A stretch of DNA of 64,000 nucleotides from Capsicum annuum (Eukaryota > Streptophyta > Magnoliopsida > Solanales > Solanaceae): the NCBI RefSeq assembly GCF_002878395.1, contig NC_061115.1:217882613-217946612 (forward strand), in the 5' to 3' direction. The translations under genes were made by a program, and so were the position numbers. This document shows, piece by piece, positions 34,971 through 45,200 of the stretch (positions are counted from its first letter, which is position 1; the number at the start of each line of letters is the position of its first letter). The notes beneath the pieces are model-generated. The model did no database searches, was not told where the DNA came from, and saw only the letters and a list, made by a program, of their open reading frames with translations.

Positions 34971-35380
34971 CATAATGTCACGAACAAAAAGAAGCAGGCT
35001 ATTTATTATCTTAGTAATAAGTTCACAACATATGAGGCCAGGGACACACTTCGTGAAAGGACGTGTTGTGCCCTAACTTGGGTAGCATAGAAGTTGAAGC
35101 ATTATCTTTTGTCCTACACTACTTATCTCATCTCTCGTATGGATCCTTTGAAGTATATCTTTCAAAAGCCTATGCCAACGGGTCGATTAGCAAACTGGCA
35201 AATATTGCTTACCGAGTTCAACATTGTATATGTGATTCGAACGGCCATGAAAGCCCAAGCCTTAGTAGGTCATCTTAGTGAGAATCCCATTGATGAAGAG
35301 TATGAGCTACTGAAGACATATTTTCCTAATGAAGAGGTATTATGTGTCGATGAAGTCATTATAGATATTGATCCAGGTTA
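34971..35380 (+). pseudogene. E1 first RNase H region, decayed
   Basis: Frames around 34980-35160 read KKQAIYYLSNKFTTYEARD and KLKHYLLSYTTYLISRMDPL, typical of the RNase H block after Ty3-type RT. A segment with LANWQILLTEFNIVYVIRTA follows. Catalytic residues cannot be assigned with confidence, as expected for Tat elements in which this domain is degenerate. Confidence 0.65.
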
Positions 35381-35765
35381 GAAGTTATTCTTTGATGGAG
35401 CCATTAACATAAAGGGAGTCGGAATAGGTGCAGTTCTTATCTCTGAGGTGGGGCAACATTTTTCGGTAACAACGTAACTTCGATTTTATTGTACCAATAA
35501 AATGGCAGAATATAAAGCTTGCATTCTGGGTTTGAGGCTAGCTGTTGATATGGGAATCCAGGAACTATTAGTGTTAGGGGATTCAGATTCGCTCGTTCAT
35601 CAGATTCAAGGTGATTGGGATATGCGAGATTTAAAGCTAATACCGTATCGACAATGCTTGAAAGATCTATGTCAATGGTTTGTGTATGTAAAGTTTAGGC
35701 ATATTTCAAGAATTGGCAATGAGATTGTTGATGCCTTAGCAACTTTGGATTCAATGCTCTAACAT
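35381..35765 (+). pseudogene. E1 second (archaeal-type) RNase H
   Basis: The frame gives LFFDGAINIKGVGIGAVLIS, a stop, then CTNKMAEYKACILGLRLAV, ELLVLGDSDSLVHQIQGDW and RIGNEIVDALATLDSM. The D (FFDGA), E (MAEYKA), D (GDSDSL) and final D (EIVDALA) pattern is that of the additional RNase H found in Tat/Ogre pol. One stop interrupts it. Confidence 0.82.
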
Positions 35766-35939
35766 CCTGACAAGGCCTACATTGATCCAGTGCATATACA
35801 GAGTCGTGATCAACATACTTACTGTAATGCAGTTGAAGAAGAACTCGACGGGGAATCTTGGTTCTTTGATATTAAGTGATACATCCAGTCGGGAGAATAC
35901 CCAGCACATGCCACCAGTGATCAAAAGAGGACTATTCGG

Positions 35940-37103
35940 CGTTTGGCTAGTGGATTTTTCTTAAGTGGGGGAATCTTATACAAGAAAACCCTAGATCTTG
36001 GACTTTTGAGGTGTGTGGATGCGAAAGAATCCTCGGCGATCATGGTTGAAATACACTCCAGAGTATGTGGTCCGCATATAAATGGTATGTCTTATCAAAG
36101 AAGATACTTCAAGCAGGTTATTATTGGCTTACTATAGAGTGGGATTCTATTTTTTTTGTTCAGAAATATCATCAATGTCAGGTACACGGTGATCTGATAT
36201 ATTATCCTCCTGCTGAGTTACACGCTATGGCCGCCCCATGACCTTTCTAGCCTGGGGAATGGACGTGATTGGACCAATTGAGCCAAAAGCATAAAATGGG
36301 CATAGATTCATTCTGGTGGCCATTGATTACTGTACAAAGTGGGTAAAAGCAGTAACTTTTAAGTCGGTAACAAAGAAAGCGGTGGTAGATTTTGTTCATG
36401 CCAACATCATTTATAGGTTTGGAATTCCAAAGATGATTATTACAGACAATGCTGCCAATCTTAATAGTCATTTAATGCAAGAAGTGTGTCAACAGTTTAA
36501 GATCGCACATCGAAATTCCACTCCATATCGTCCGAAGGCAAATGGCGTTGTGGAAGCCGCCAATAAAAATATCAAGAAGATACTACGGAAAATGGTACAA
36601 GGGTCTAGACAATGGCATGAGAAGTTGCCTTTTGCATTGCTAGGTCATCGCACTACCGTTCGTACTTCAACAGGGGCAACTCCATATTTATTGGTGTATG
36701 GGACAGAAGCATTCGTTCCTACAAAAGTTGAAATTCCCTCTCTTCGAGTCATTATGGAAACAGAGATTGATGATGACGAGTGGGTCAAAACCCGATTGGA
36801 ATAATTGAGTTTGATTAAGGAAAAAGGCTAACATCGGTATGTCATGGCCAATTGTATCAGAAGAGAATGGCTCGAGCGTGTAACAAAAAGGTACGACCCA
36901 GGCATTTTGAAGTTGTTCAGTTGGTATTGAAGCGTATCCTTCATCACCAGGTTGAAGCGAAAGGCAAGTTCTCCCCAAATTGGCAAGGTCCCTTTATTGT
37001 GAAGAAAGTGTTACCCAATGGAGCCTTTTATTTAACAGATATTGAAGGAAAAATGGCAGAAATAGTTATTAATGTTGATGCAATCAAAAGATATTATGTA
37101 TGA
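35940..37103 (+). pseudogene. E1 integrase
   Basis: An N-terminal piece (LSGGILYKKTLDLGLLRCVD, 35950-36050) precedes a decayed zinc-finger region. The core frame from 36316 holds D (AIDYCTKW, 36325), D (IITDNAANL, 36445) and E (ANGVVEAANK, 36553) with 35 residues between the last two. The C-terminal part (36852-37103) holds RHFEVVQLVLKRI and KFSPNWQGPFIVKKVLPNGA, the GPF/Y-type module. A stop at 36802-36804 separates core and C-terminus. It would insert the DNA copy into the host chromosome. Confidence 0.87.
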
Positions 37104-37380
37104 TATTTTATCCTTTGTTGGTTATGTTGCATGTTTAGTACTTGTATTTTGAAGATTGATATGATGAAGGCATTTCATTCTGCTATCCAAATATTATGTC
37201 ATCCTTTGTTCACCCTATTTGAGCTTAGTTCTATTTTCTTTCATATCACTCTTTTGGAATCAAAATGGAGTAAAAGATAAAATGTCAAGAAAAGAAGAAT
37301 AAAAGAAAAAGCATGAAAAAATAAAAGAAAAAGGAAAGATAAAATTAAACCAAAACAAAGAACAAGCTGATAGAAGTACG

Positions 37381-37440
37381 AGCGACCTGATTCTCCTCTC
37401 TCGGGAGTGAGATACGTAGGCTGCCCTACTCAGGGCTTGG
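37381..37440 (+). promoter_or_regulatory. recurrent junction hairpin module, E1 downstream copy
   Basis: It reads CCTGATTCTCCTCTCTCGGG then AGTGAGATACGTAGG, with a GCCC (37423-37426) / GGGC (37433-37436) stem-loop. It lies downstream of integrase. Confidence 0.6.
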
Positions 37441-37729
37441 TCCAACCAAATAAAGATTTTAGAGTTACCCAGTAAATAAAACTGGGGCATGAGTTAATTC
37501 TTGTAGTTTGAGTTGATTCCAAAAGTTATAAGTCCTACCCCACACCAAGTGTCGTTTGGCCTCATGCCATCCTTTATTTCTAACCATATCTAAAAGCCAA
37601 GTGACAACCAAAGAAAGACCTTCAAATCAATCTTTGAGAATGTTAGGTCTAAGCATGCAATGGATGTGATGACACATTTTGGGGAACTACTTGTCTTCTT
37701 CAGCATAAGAAATCAGGAAAGAAACAAAA

Positions 37730-38030
37730 ATGAGAGAGTCTTATTGGTGAAAACCCTCGCGGGCACCATAAGGCTATGGTGAGTCAAGAGAAATAAAAAT
37801 AAGAGAGTCTTACTGGTGAAAGCCCTCACAGGCACTATAAGGCGATGGTGAGTCTAGAGAAATAAAAATGAGAGAGTCTTACTGGTGAAAAATCTCACAA
37901 GCACCATAAGGCGATGGTGAGTCGAGAGAAATAAAAATGAGAGATTCTTTCTGTTGAAAACCCTCACGGGCACCATAAGGCGATGTCAAGTTCGAGAGAA
38001 AAGTGAAAAGAAAAGAGAGTTGTTGGCGAA
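37730..38030 (+). repeat. E1 3' UTR 69-bp tandem repeat, ~4.5 copies
   Basis: Units begin GAGAAATAAAAATGAGAGAG and contain GGCACCATAAGGCGATGGTG, in which CACCAT pairs with ATGGTG. Unit starts step by 69 bp near 37788, 37857 and 37926. Confidence 0.88.
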
Positions 38031-38769
38031 AGTCTTTTAAGATGTCGTCAATTGAATGAGATATATGAGTACAATGGATTTGAATAAGCGGCTCAGCGGC
38101 AAAGGCACGAACTCAACAACAAATGGGAAGTTGGGATAGGAAGATCGGGCAGCTTAATCCAAAATGCATGTCATAGTCATTGGAGTTGGTTGTCGTTATT
38201 CAGATAAGTTTTCTTTTTTTTAATAAGGGACATTGCCCTTTTCTTTTGTTTGTATGTTCATATTTTTGTCTTTTTATATCATTTATCAAAATAAAAGTCA
38301 CCGTCATTTCTTTACACTTTAAGTCAAGTATGTGTCAAAACAAGCGAGAAAGAATTTCAAAACTTGCTACCAGTCTTTCCAATTGTATGAGGAAAAGCCA
38401 AGGACTAGCACATGAAAGAAATATGATCGTAATTCAACACAAAGCAAAGGAAGTCTATCAACCAACAGGCTACTGGATTCGTGGGAGTATTCAGATTTGA
38501 AAAGGGTGCATCTCAGAGGCATGGTAAAATGGAAATTCATTGTTTGAGTCAAAACTTATTTCCCTCAATCTGGATTCGGGTCAATGACGCGACAAGACAG
38601 GAGCAAATGTTAACAATCTGAAACAAAGATGAAAGGAACAAGTGCTAAAGCAGATGTCTGGAAAGCCAAAGTGCTGCAAACCACCACTAAGTTTTTAACT
38701 AACAAAATTGTCTTTGATGAAATAGGGGCAAATTTCTTTTCAGCAAGTTCAGCTACCGTTGCGAAGGCA

Positions 38770-39297
38770 TATTTGGGATTTTACTTTCTGTTCAGGACCC
38801 TCCTGAAGAATGGGACTTTAATTTATGTTCAGGACCCTCCTGGAAAATGAGATTTTACTTTATGTTTAGGACCCTCCTGGAAAATGGGATTTTAATTTCT
38901 GTTCAGGACCCTCTTAAAAAATGGGACTTTAATTTATGTTCAGGACCCTCCTGGAAAATGAGATCTTACTTTATGTTCAGGACCCTTTTGAAAAATGGGA
39001 TTTTACTTTCTGTTCAGGACCCTCCTGAAAAATGGGATTTTACTTTATGTTCAGGACCCTCCTGAAAAATGGGATTTTACTTTATGTTCAGGACCCTCCT
39101 GAAAAATGGGATTTTACTTTCTGTTCAGGACCTTCCTGGAAAATGGGACTTTACTTTCTGTTCAGGACCCTTTTGAAAAATGAGATCTTACTTTCTGTTC
39201 AGGACCCTCCTGAGAAATGGGACTTTACTTTCTGTTCAAGTCCCTCCTAAAAAATGAGAATTTACTTTATGTTCAGGACCGTCCTGCAAAATGGGAC
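38770..39297 (+). repeat. E1 3' UTR minisatellite, 36-37 bp unit, ~14 copies
   Basis: The unit is GGGATTTTACTTTCTGTTCA followed by GGACCCTCCTGAAAAAT. It has the same palindrome as the E2 array (TCAGGA-CCC-TCCTGA) but less than half as many copies. Confidence 0.95.
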
Positions 39298-39374
39298 CAC
39301 ACTATAAAAAATGAAATCCTTCTTTATCTTGATCTTTGTTTGGGATAATTTTCATTCTAGTTTTGATTTTAGTT

Positions 39375-39620
39375 TCAGGAGCCCGCCTGAAGAACAGGGT
39401 ATTGAAATTGAAAGTCAGGAGCCTGCCTGAAGAATAAGGTGAAGAAGTTGAAAGTCAAACAATAAGGTGAAGAATTTGAAAGTCAAACAATAAGGTGAAG
39501 AAGTTGAAAGTCAAACAACAAGTTGAAGAAGTTGAAGACAAGCAACAAGGCGAAGAAGTTGAGAGTTAAGCAATAAGTTGAAGAAATTGAGAATCGGGAG
39601 CCCACCTGAAGAATAGGGTG
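39375..39620 (+). repeat. E1 3' UTR repeats of the AACAATAAGGTGAAGAA type
   Basis: Five or six imperfect units of about 28-30 bp with AAGAAGTTGAAAGTC, plus three CAGGAGCCCGCCTGAAGAA motifs. Counterpart of 19310-19580. Confidence 0.8.
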
Positions 39621-39955
39621 ATGAAACTTAAGTCAAGAGTCCAAAAGAAGTTGCATAGATAGGATTTTATAATTTTATTTATTTTTAACTTGTAAATTTC
39701 ATTTCTAACGCAATAACAGAGCCGCGGACCGGAACCTCGACGGGACCTCACTGGACTCTCCAACTCGGTATAGCCCATCTCCTTCCAGTCCTTTGAGATA
39801 TCTGTCACTTGATTCCCTCATAAATTGGGTAGGTAGGATATCCCTCAAGACTCGTTTGTTTTTCTTTCTTTTGTTTCTTTCTTCGAATAATGATCGGGAC
39901 AAAATTATGTCTCGTTGTCTACTTCTTTGTATGAAAACACGGGGTGTTTACATTC

Positions 39956-39968
39956 AAAGGGGGCATGA
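39956..39968 (+). promoter_or_regulatory. E1 polypurine tract
   Basis: AAAGGGGGCATGA directly precedes LTR B. Confidence 0.88.
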
Positions 39969-42236
39969 TGTAGACACGTAATTTTGTCCCATCAATAATA
40001 TTTCTTATTTCAATATCACACAATTTAACCCCATTTTTTATAATTTTTCCCAAGAAAATAAATAACCACCTCATCTTTTACTTATTTATGTATTTATTTT
40101 TGTTTTGTTTTATCCAAATAACAAGTCATAACAAACTTTGTTCATTCTAATATTCCAACAACCCACCCAATCAAAAATAGACACCTAACCTTTACCCCTC
40201 CAATTAAAAGACAATACCTCACCACCCAATACCCTCCTAACTCACCCCCACTCACCTCCCCCCCCCCAAATCACATTTCTTGCCCACAAAGGAAAAAATG
40301 GATATAAATACACCTAGAAAACAAAAAAAAGGAAAGAAAAAGAGGAATAGATAGAAAAGGCAACTTCCAGGAAATTTCCATAGAAGAGACCCACACCCTT
40401 TACACCTACCCAGGGGTCCCCTTGGTTTTTTTTTGGATTCTAGGGAAATATATAGAGAAGATTACACGAAAAGAGAAGAATTTTTTTTGGCCATTTTTTG
40501 GCTTCTGGAAAGGGGAGGCCATTTTTTAGGATTTCTTTTTGCTTCTTCTTCATTCATCATCACTCCCACTTACCATCTTCCTCACGCACACACAGTCATC
40601 GGCGTTCATGACCACTGAAACTACACACACGCACGACAACCAAAGAGAAAGGGGTTGAGGAGGCTGTGACAAAGAAGAAAATGAAAAAAAATAGACTGAA
40701 ACCATCGAGTTTTGATCGGAACAGTGAAACCGGTGAGGGATTCGGTCACTGTCGAGCCTCCTCTGGTGGAAAAGTCGTCAGAATCAGTCCCATGTACCAA
40801 CGACTGATTCAGTTCGAAAATCTCTGAAAATCCCTTCGTTTCTTTGGTCTTCTTAGATTAATCTAGCCAGAAAACACTAAGGTCGCCGGAATCAGCTTCG
40901 CTCCAAGCATTTTCTTCTCGATTATTTCCATTATTACCTCACCGGAGCCCGAATAGTATGGGTTCCTCAGTTTCTTTGGTAATTCCCTGATTTTCGATCT
41001 GTTTTTGCCTATTTTTCGAAGATCTCGAACACGATTTTCTGGATTTTTGGCATTGTTAGTCTTCAACTTGAGTGATACTTCTTCTTTCTCGGGATTCAAG
41101 TCAGTTCGTGTTATTATTTCTCATTATTGAGTTGGCGTGGCTCGTTATTGAGGTTCGATTCGAGGTTCTTCGGTGCCATTTTTATCTTCAATATATTGAA
41201 AGCTCAAAGTTGAGGTCCAATTCTAATCTTATCTTCTTTTACTTCATTATTTATTGTGTTTGGTGCATCGGATTGAACATTTGTGTGATTGAGTGATCTT
41301 TGTTGTTGGTGAACGATTGCTCGTGTTATTTCTTCAGTTATGAATCATGTGATGAAGTGAACCTTCTTGAGAATTAAAATTGTTGATCTGGGGCGGAATT
41401 GAGGAATTGCTAAAAGGGTGAATTTGGATTGATTAAAACTTTTGGTTTAATTTGGTTTAAGTATAAATATGGTCGAAATGTGATAGAATCATGATAGGTC
41501 GAGTCGGGTAAGCAAATAGTAGGTTCGGGTAGGCAAAGTTTAGAATTTATGGTTTTGTTGAGTGTTTGAAATTTTGCTGAACGTTTGAAATTTTATTGAA
41601 TGGTTTGATTTTTTCACGTTGAAAAATTGTACTCATTTGGTCGGGGAATGCCCCGAGGGATTTGTATTGATTTATTCAGGGAATGCCCCGAAGTACTACG
41701 TACTTGAAGACGACGCACGATCAAGGCCCGAAACGTCGGGTGGAGAAAGCAATGGAGTGTAGTATAGAATTAGCTTAGAATAGAGTAGGTTTATATTTTC
41801 GCATTTTCTATTTCGGGATTGTAATAATCAGACTGGACATTATAATTTTGGATTTGTTTTGTTTGTTTGTTTGATTGATTGTTTTGTGTGATTTTGTGTA
41901 GTTTATATATTCATAATGTCAAATTAGCCGATACGCTCCACCAAGCGACCGTGGTCAAACCACGGGACCGAGGGGTGCCTAACACCTTCCTCTCGGTCAA
42001 CAGAATTCCTTGGTCGAAATCTCTATTCGCGGATCAGTTTTACAGAGTCAAAAATCATTTTGAAAAGGGTTTTCCAAAGGTGACTTGGCACACCGGATTA
42101 TGCCAAGTAGCGACTCTGAGTTTAGAATAAAATGAATCCTTTTCGAAACAAATCGTTTTCTTTTGTCACTTAATAATAAAACCCTTTCAAAACTTAAAAC
42201 GATCTTTTTTATTTTGGAGTTAAAAGGGGTGTGACA
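39969..42236 (+). repeat. E1 3' LTR (LTR B)
   Basis: It runs TGTAGACACG to GGGGTGTGACA. It carries a TATA-like GATATAAATACA near 40302 and the LTR hairpin at 41966-41998 (GACCGAGGGG and CCTCTCGGTC). Confidence 0.93.
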
Positions 42237-42241
42237 ACAAC
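42237..42241 (+). repeat. E1 target-site duplication, right
   Basis: ACAAC, identical to 12766-12770. Confidence 0.9.
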
Positions 42242-42720
42242 AAATCTTGAATTGAGAGTTTCAATATTTAATAATATTTGTCAAAATATCAATTGAGGTT
42301 TCACAGTTAAATGGAGGAGGGATAGGGGTAGAGGTAAGGGGTGGGTGGGTTGATTTTTTGTTATTAACTAAAATATAGATATTAAAAAATATATATTTAA
42401 ATGCCAAGTGTCAATTAAAGATAAAAAATGAAACCTTTTTCATGAAACAAATAAGAAAAATATTATTTTGGGGTTTAGTGCTTCAAGAAAGTGAGGGACA
42501 CTTTCTTTACCACATCAGTATTTTGTAATTAATTTTAATAGGTACGCATTCTGAATAGTTTAGTATTAGATATGAGTCCTAATTAAAGTGTCCGTGAATT
42601 TTCCAAACAAGTTTAAGGATCTATTGATTACTTACGTCATTAGTATATTTTTCAACATCCGTGCTACTTGCAGCATAAGCATGAATTAAATATGAGAGAG
42701 AATTTTTAATCGGATACTTT
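42242..42720. other. right flank of E1, no gene seen
   Basis: AT-rich sequence with no recognised frame or repeat ends. Confidence 0.4.
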
Positions 42721-42724
42721 TGTA

Positions 42725-42998
42725 CTTCATTCGTCTTAAAATAGTTGACATGCATAAATTTTTCATAATTCTAAATAAAAATTAATAAGAGGTGTAAATT
42801 GACTAATGTGATCCTTTTTTTGAAACTTGTATTGTAATTTCTAATTTTTTTTAGATTCTAAAATGACTTAGTAAATTACTAATTAAGGGTAGAGTTGGAA
42901 AAAATGATTAATTATCTCTTAATCTTTTAAATACACCAACAATTTTAAAACAAATCTTCTAAATAAGCATATTAATTATTTTGGGACAGAGGGAAAAG
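42725..42998. mobile_element. degraded Stowaway-like MITE
   Basis: The left end after TA reads CTTCATTCGTCTTAAAATAG. The right end, read in reverse complement, gives CTTTTCCCTCTGTCCCAAAA before TA. This is the general layout of plant Stowaway elements, with many mismatches. Confidence 0.5.
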
Positions 42999-43208
42999 TA
43001 ATATAAGAAAATGAGTAAATATATTTCTCAATTTTGCGATTTATAATAAATTTGGCAATTCTTTTTTTTTTTTAGTCTAACTTGAGTTATACCAAATTTT
43101 ATGACTGAGTAAAAGAGGAATTGTGTTTTTCTTATTTAGTCAAGTTTGGGTTGATTTAGAGGAATTTAAAAAAAATGAATGAGGTAGTTTTTAAAAATTT
43201 ACATTAAC

Positions 43209-43412
43209 AAGGCACCTCAAGGTGTTGTCTAATGGTCAATAAGGTGGGTTGAGAATCTCAGGTATCAGGTTCAAACCCAAGTAAAAGTAAAAAAATTATA
43301 TCATGTAATAGCGATGGTAAAAAAAAAAAATATTTGGTGATTCATCTCATCTGTCCTAATCTGGTTAGTGGGAAGTAGCCGGTATCCTGTAAATTTAATT
43401 AAGGTACAAAAA
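43209..43412 (+). mobile_element. SolS-like SINE
   Basis: A tRNA-derived head is visible: an A-box-like TGGTCAATAAGGTGGG (43233-43248) and a B-box GGTTCAAACCC (43268-43278). The body shows GGTGATTCATCTCATCTGTC and GGTATCCTGTAAATTTAATT, wording shared with the SolS SINE families of Solanaceae. RNA polymerase III would start at the head. Ends are approximate and no clear target duplication was seen. Confidence 0.72.
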
Positions 43413-43451
43413 ACTGATCCAAACACTACAATTATCTAAAAAAAAAAAAAA

Positions 43452-43764
43452 GAGAAAATATTCAATTACCCCCTGAACTATACTCAAAAGGATTATGTCA
43501 CACATCAACTTAAAGGGGATTTTATTACCCCTGAACTAATTAAAAGCAGAATTTTCACCCTCTTAGTGTCTATGTGGCACACGCGTGTGCCTAAGTGGAC
43601 ACTTCAGTGTGTTGTGCCACGTAAGTGTCATGTATGTGCCATATAGGCACTAAGGGGGTGAAAATTTCACTTTTAATTAGTTCAAGAGGGTAATAGGACC
43701 CCCTTTAAGTTAAGGTGTGACATAATCCCTTTGGATATAGTTCAAGGTAATTGAGTATTATCTC
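43452..43764. mobile_element. foldback MITE with ~120-bp inverted arms
   Basis: The left arm (GAGAAAATATTCAATTACCC...) and the reverse complement of the right arm (GAGATAATACTCAATTACC...) match along most of their length; the two arms nearly meet around 43610. A-rich sequence on both sides hides the target duplication. The centre has the palindrome GGCACACGCGTGTGCC. Confidence 0.8.
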
Positions 43765-44201
43765 AAAAATAAATGATAAAGCTAAACAACAACATAAATC
43801 CTGCTAATAAAATCTCTAAAATTAAATAGACACTCATCAATATGTACCCAATTTTTACAATAGATTTTATTACTACAGTAATAATTTGTAATAATATACT
43901 ATACTAATAAAACAATTAACAAGGTAAGAAAATACACGATTATTACATATCTGACATAGTATTTGACATTTTGACTAATAAAATTTGCAAATGGTATTCA
44001 TTGTCCTTCTTCTTCAATAAGTTCGCAAATCGTAGATCATTATCAAAACTTTTACATTCTCCATAACCAAAAAAAAAAAAAATGTTAGATTCGCTGAAAT
44101 TAAAGTGCAACTTTAAAATTGTATAAAATTCAACTTATAAATCAAGGGAAAAATCATATGAATCAAATAAACAATTTTTTTATGTTGAGTAAGGAAGAAT
44201 T

Positions 44202-44312
44202 GATTTTACTGATGCTCCTGATTGTGCAGTTTGTTTAGAAAAAATTATTGATAATGTTGGAAGGTCTATCACAAAACTTATTTGCGGTCATTTCTTTCAT
44301 GCCGGTGCATAA
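44202..44312 (+). pseudogene. RING-H2 finger fragment, copy 2 (in frame)
   Basis: One frame gives DAPDCAVCLEKIIDNVGR and then CGHFFHAGA before a stop at 44310-44312. Spacing is C-x2-C-x16-C-x-H-x2-H, a good RING-H2 first half; the cysteine expected after the second H and the final C-x2-C pair are missing. Probably a captured gene scrap, not a working ligase. Confidence 0.7.
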
Positions 44313-44608
44313 CATATATCTGAATATTTACAGATCTCTAAAAAATGAAGTCTTTTTGTTATTAGAGATCTGCAAATATTTTAGATCTATGTTATATATA
44401 TCGATATGAAAAAAATGACTGCAAAGAAGTTAAGGGCTAGACCTTCCAACATTATCAACGACTTTTTCTAAGACAAATGGTACAAGTAACATCGGTAATA
44501 TCATTCAAAAAATATTATTAGCCGTAGCTTCGAAAAAAATTAAAGAAAAAAACTGAAAGAAATTAAAGTATGATCGAAGAAAAGAGGTGAAGAAACAAGC
44601 TTAATTTA

Positions 44609-45200
44609 ACATTATTTATAGGAAAATTTTATATACTGATTAGTTAACTTTCTAAGATTATAATATTGTTTTAATGTTCAAATAATAACATTATTTATAG
44701 GAAAATTTTAAATATTGATAAATTAACTTTCTAAGATTATAATATTTTGCTAGATTTTCTTACTATGAATTGTGTTACCACTAAAATGGTAACAATACTT
44801 ATAGGAAAATTTTAAATACAAATTAATTAACTTTATAAGATTATAATATTGTGTTAATATTCAAATGATAATTTTTTTTATAGAAAAAACTTTAAATACT
44901 GATTAACTAACTTTCTAAGATTATTATATTGTGCTAGATTTTTTTACTATGAAGTGTGTTACTACTACAATGGTAACATTATATTTACAGAAAAAATTTA
45001 AATATTGATTAACTAACTTTATAAGATTATAATATTGTGCTAGGTTTTTTTACTATGAATTGTGTTACTACTAAAATGGTAACATTATTTATAGGAAAAC
45101 TTTAAATACTGATTAATAAATTTTTAAGATTATAATATTGTTTTAATGTTCAAATGATAACATTATTTATAGAAATTTTTTAAATATTGATTAACTAATT
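44609..45200 (+). repeat. two-unit AT-rich minisatellite, array 2
   Basis: Unit starts (AACATTATTTATAGGAAAA or variants) fall near 44609, 44688, 44792, 44871, 44976, 45082 and 45160. Units of about 79 bp end in GTTCAAATGAT or close and units of about 105 bp in ACTAAAATGGT, as in array 1. Confidence 0.8.

Larger units (their letters stand above)
37104..39955 (+). other. E1 3' untranslated region
   Basis: No coding domain was found. It contains the junction hairpin module at 37381, a 69-bp tandem repeat (37730-38030), the 36-37 bp minisatellite (38770-39297) and CAATAAGGTGAAGAAGTTGA-type repeats (39375-39620). Confidence 0.75.
12771..42236 (+). mobile_element. Ogre/Tat-type Ty3 retrotransposon E1, with nested E2
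   Basis: Two LTRs of about 2.25 kb, both TGTAGACAC...GTGTGACA, flank the unit, with a perfect 5-bp duplication outside. Inside, in order: a primer site complementary to the 3' end of plant tRNA-Arg, a DUF7745-like ORF1, gag with a zinc-knuckle-like motif, protease, RT, degenerate RNase H, a second RNase H, integrase, a long 3' UTR with tandem repeats, and a purine tract. A tRNA-Arg primer site, an extra upstream ORF, a second RNase H and 3' UTR tandem repeats are known features of Ogre/Tat elements. Without the nested E2 (11.26 kb plus a 5-bp duplication) E1 is about 18.2 kb. Many stops show it is no longer autonomous. Confidence 0.93.
43796..45200 (+). mobile_element. AT-rich repeat with RING-H2 fragment, copy 2
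   Basis: It has the same blocks and order as 10600-12400: CTCTAAAATTAAATAGACAC, the TACTATACTA block, TTCAACTTATAAATCAAGGG, the RING fragment, AGATCTGCAAATATTTTAG, then the minisatellite. Both copies have the same orientation, and E1 lies between them. Confidence 0.55.

Noticed and set aside
38629..39250. Open frames giving repeated FLFRTLLKN-type peptides
   Set aside because: They arise because the minisatellite unit length is divisible by three. The same happens on the other strand at 19774-20372.
43233..43278. tRNA gene suggested by A-box and B-box
   Set aside because: No cloverleaf or acceptor stem; the boxes belong to a SINE head.
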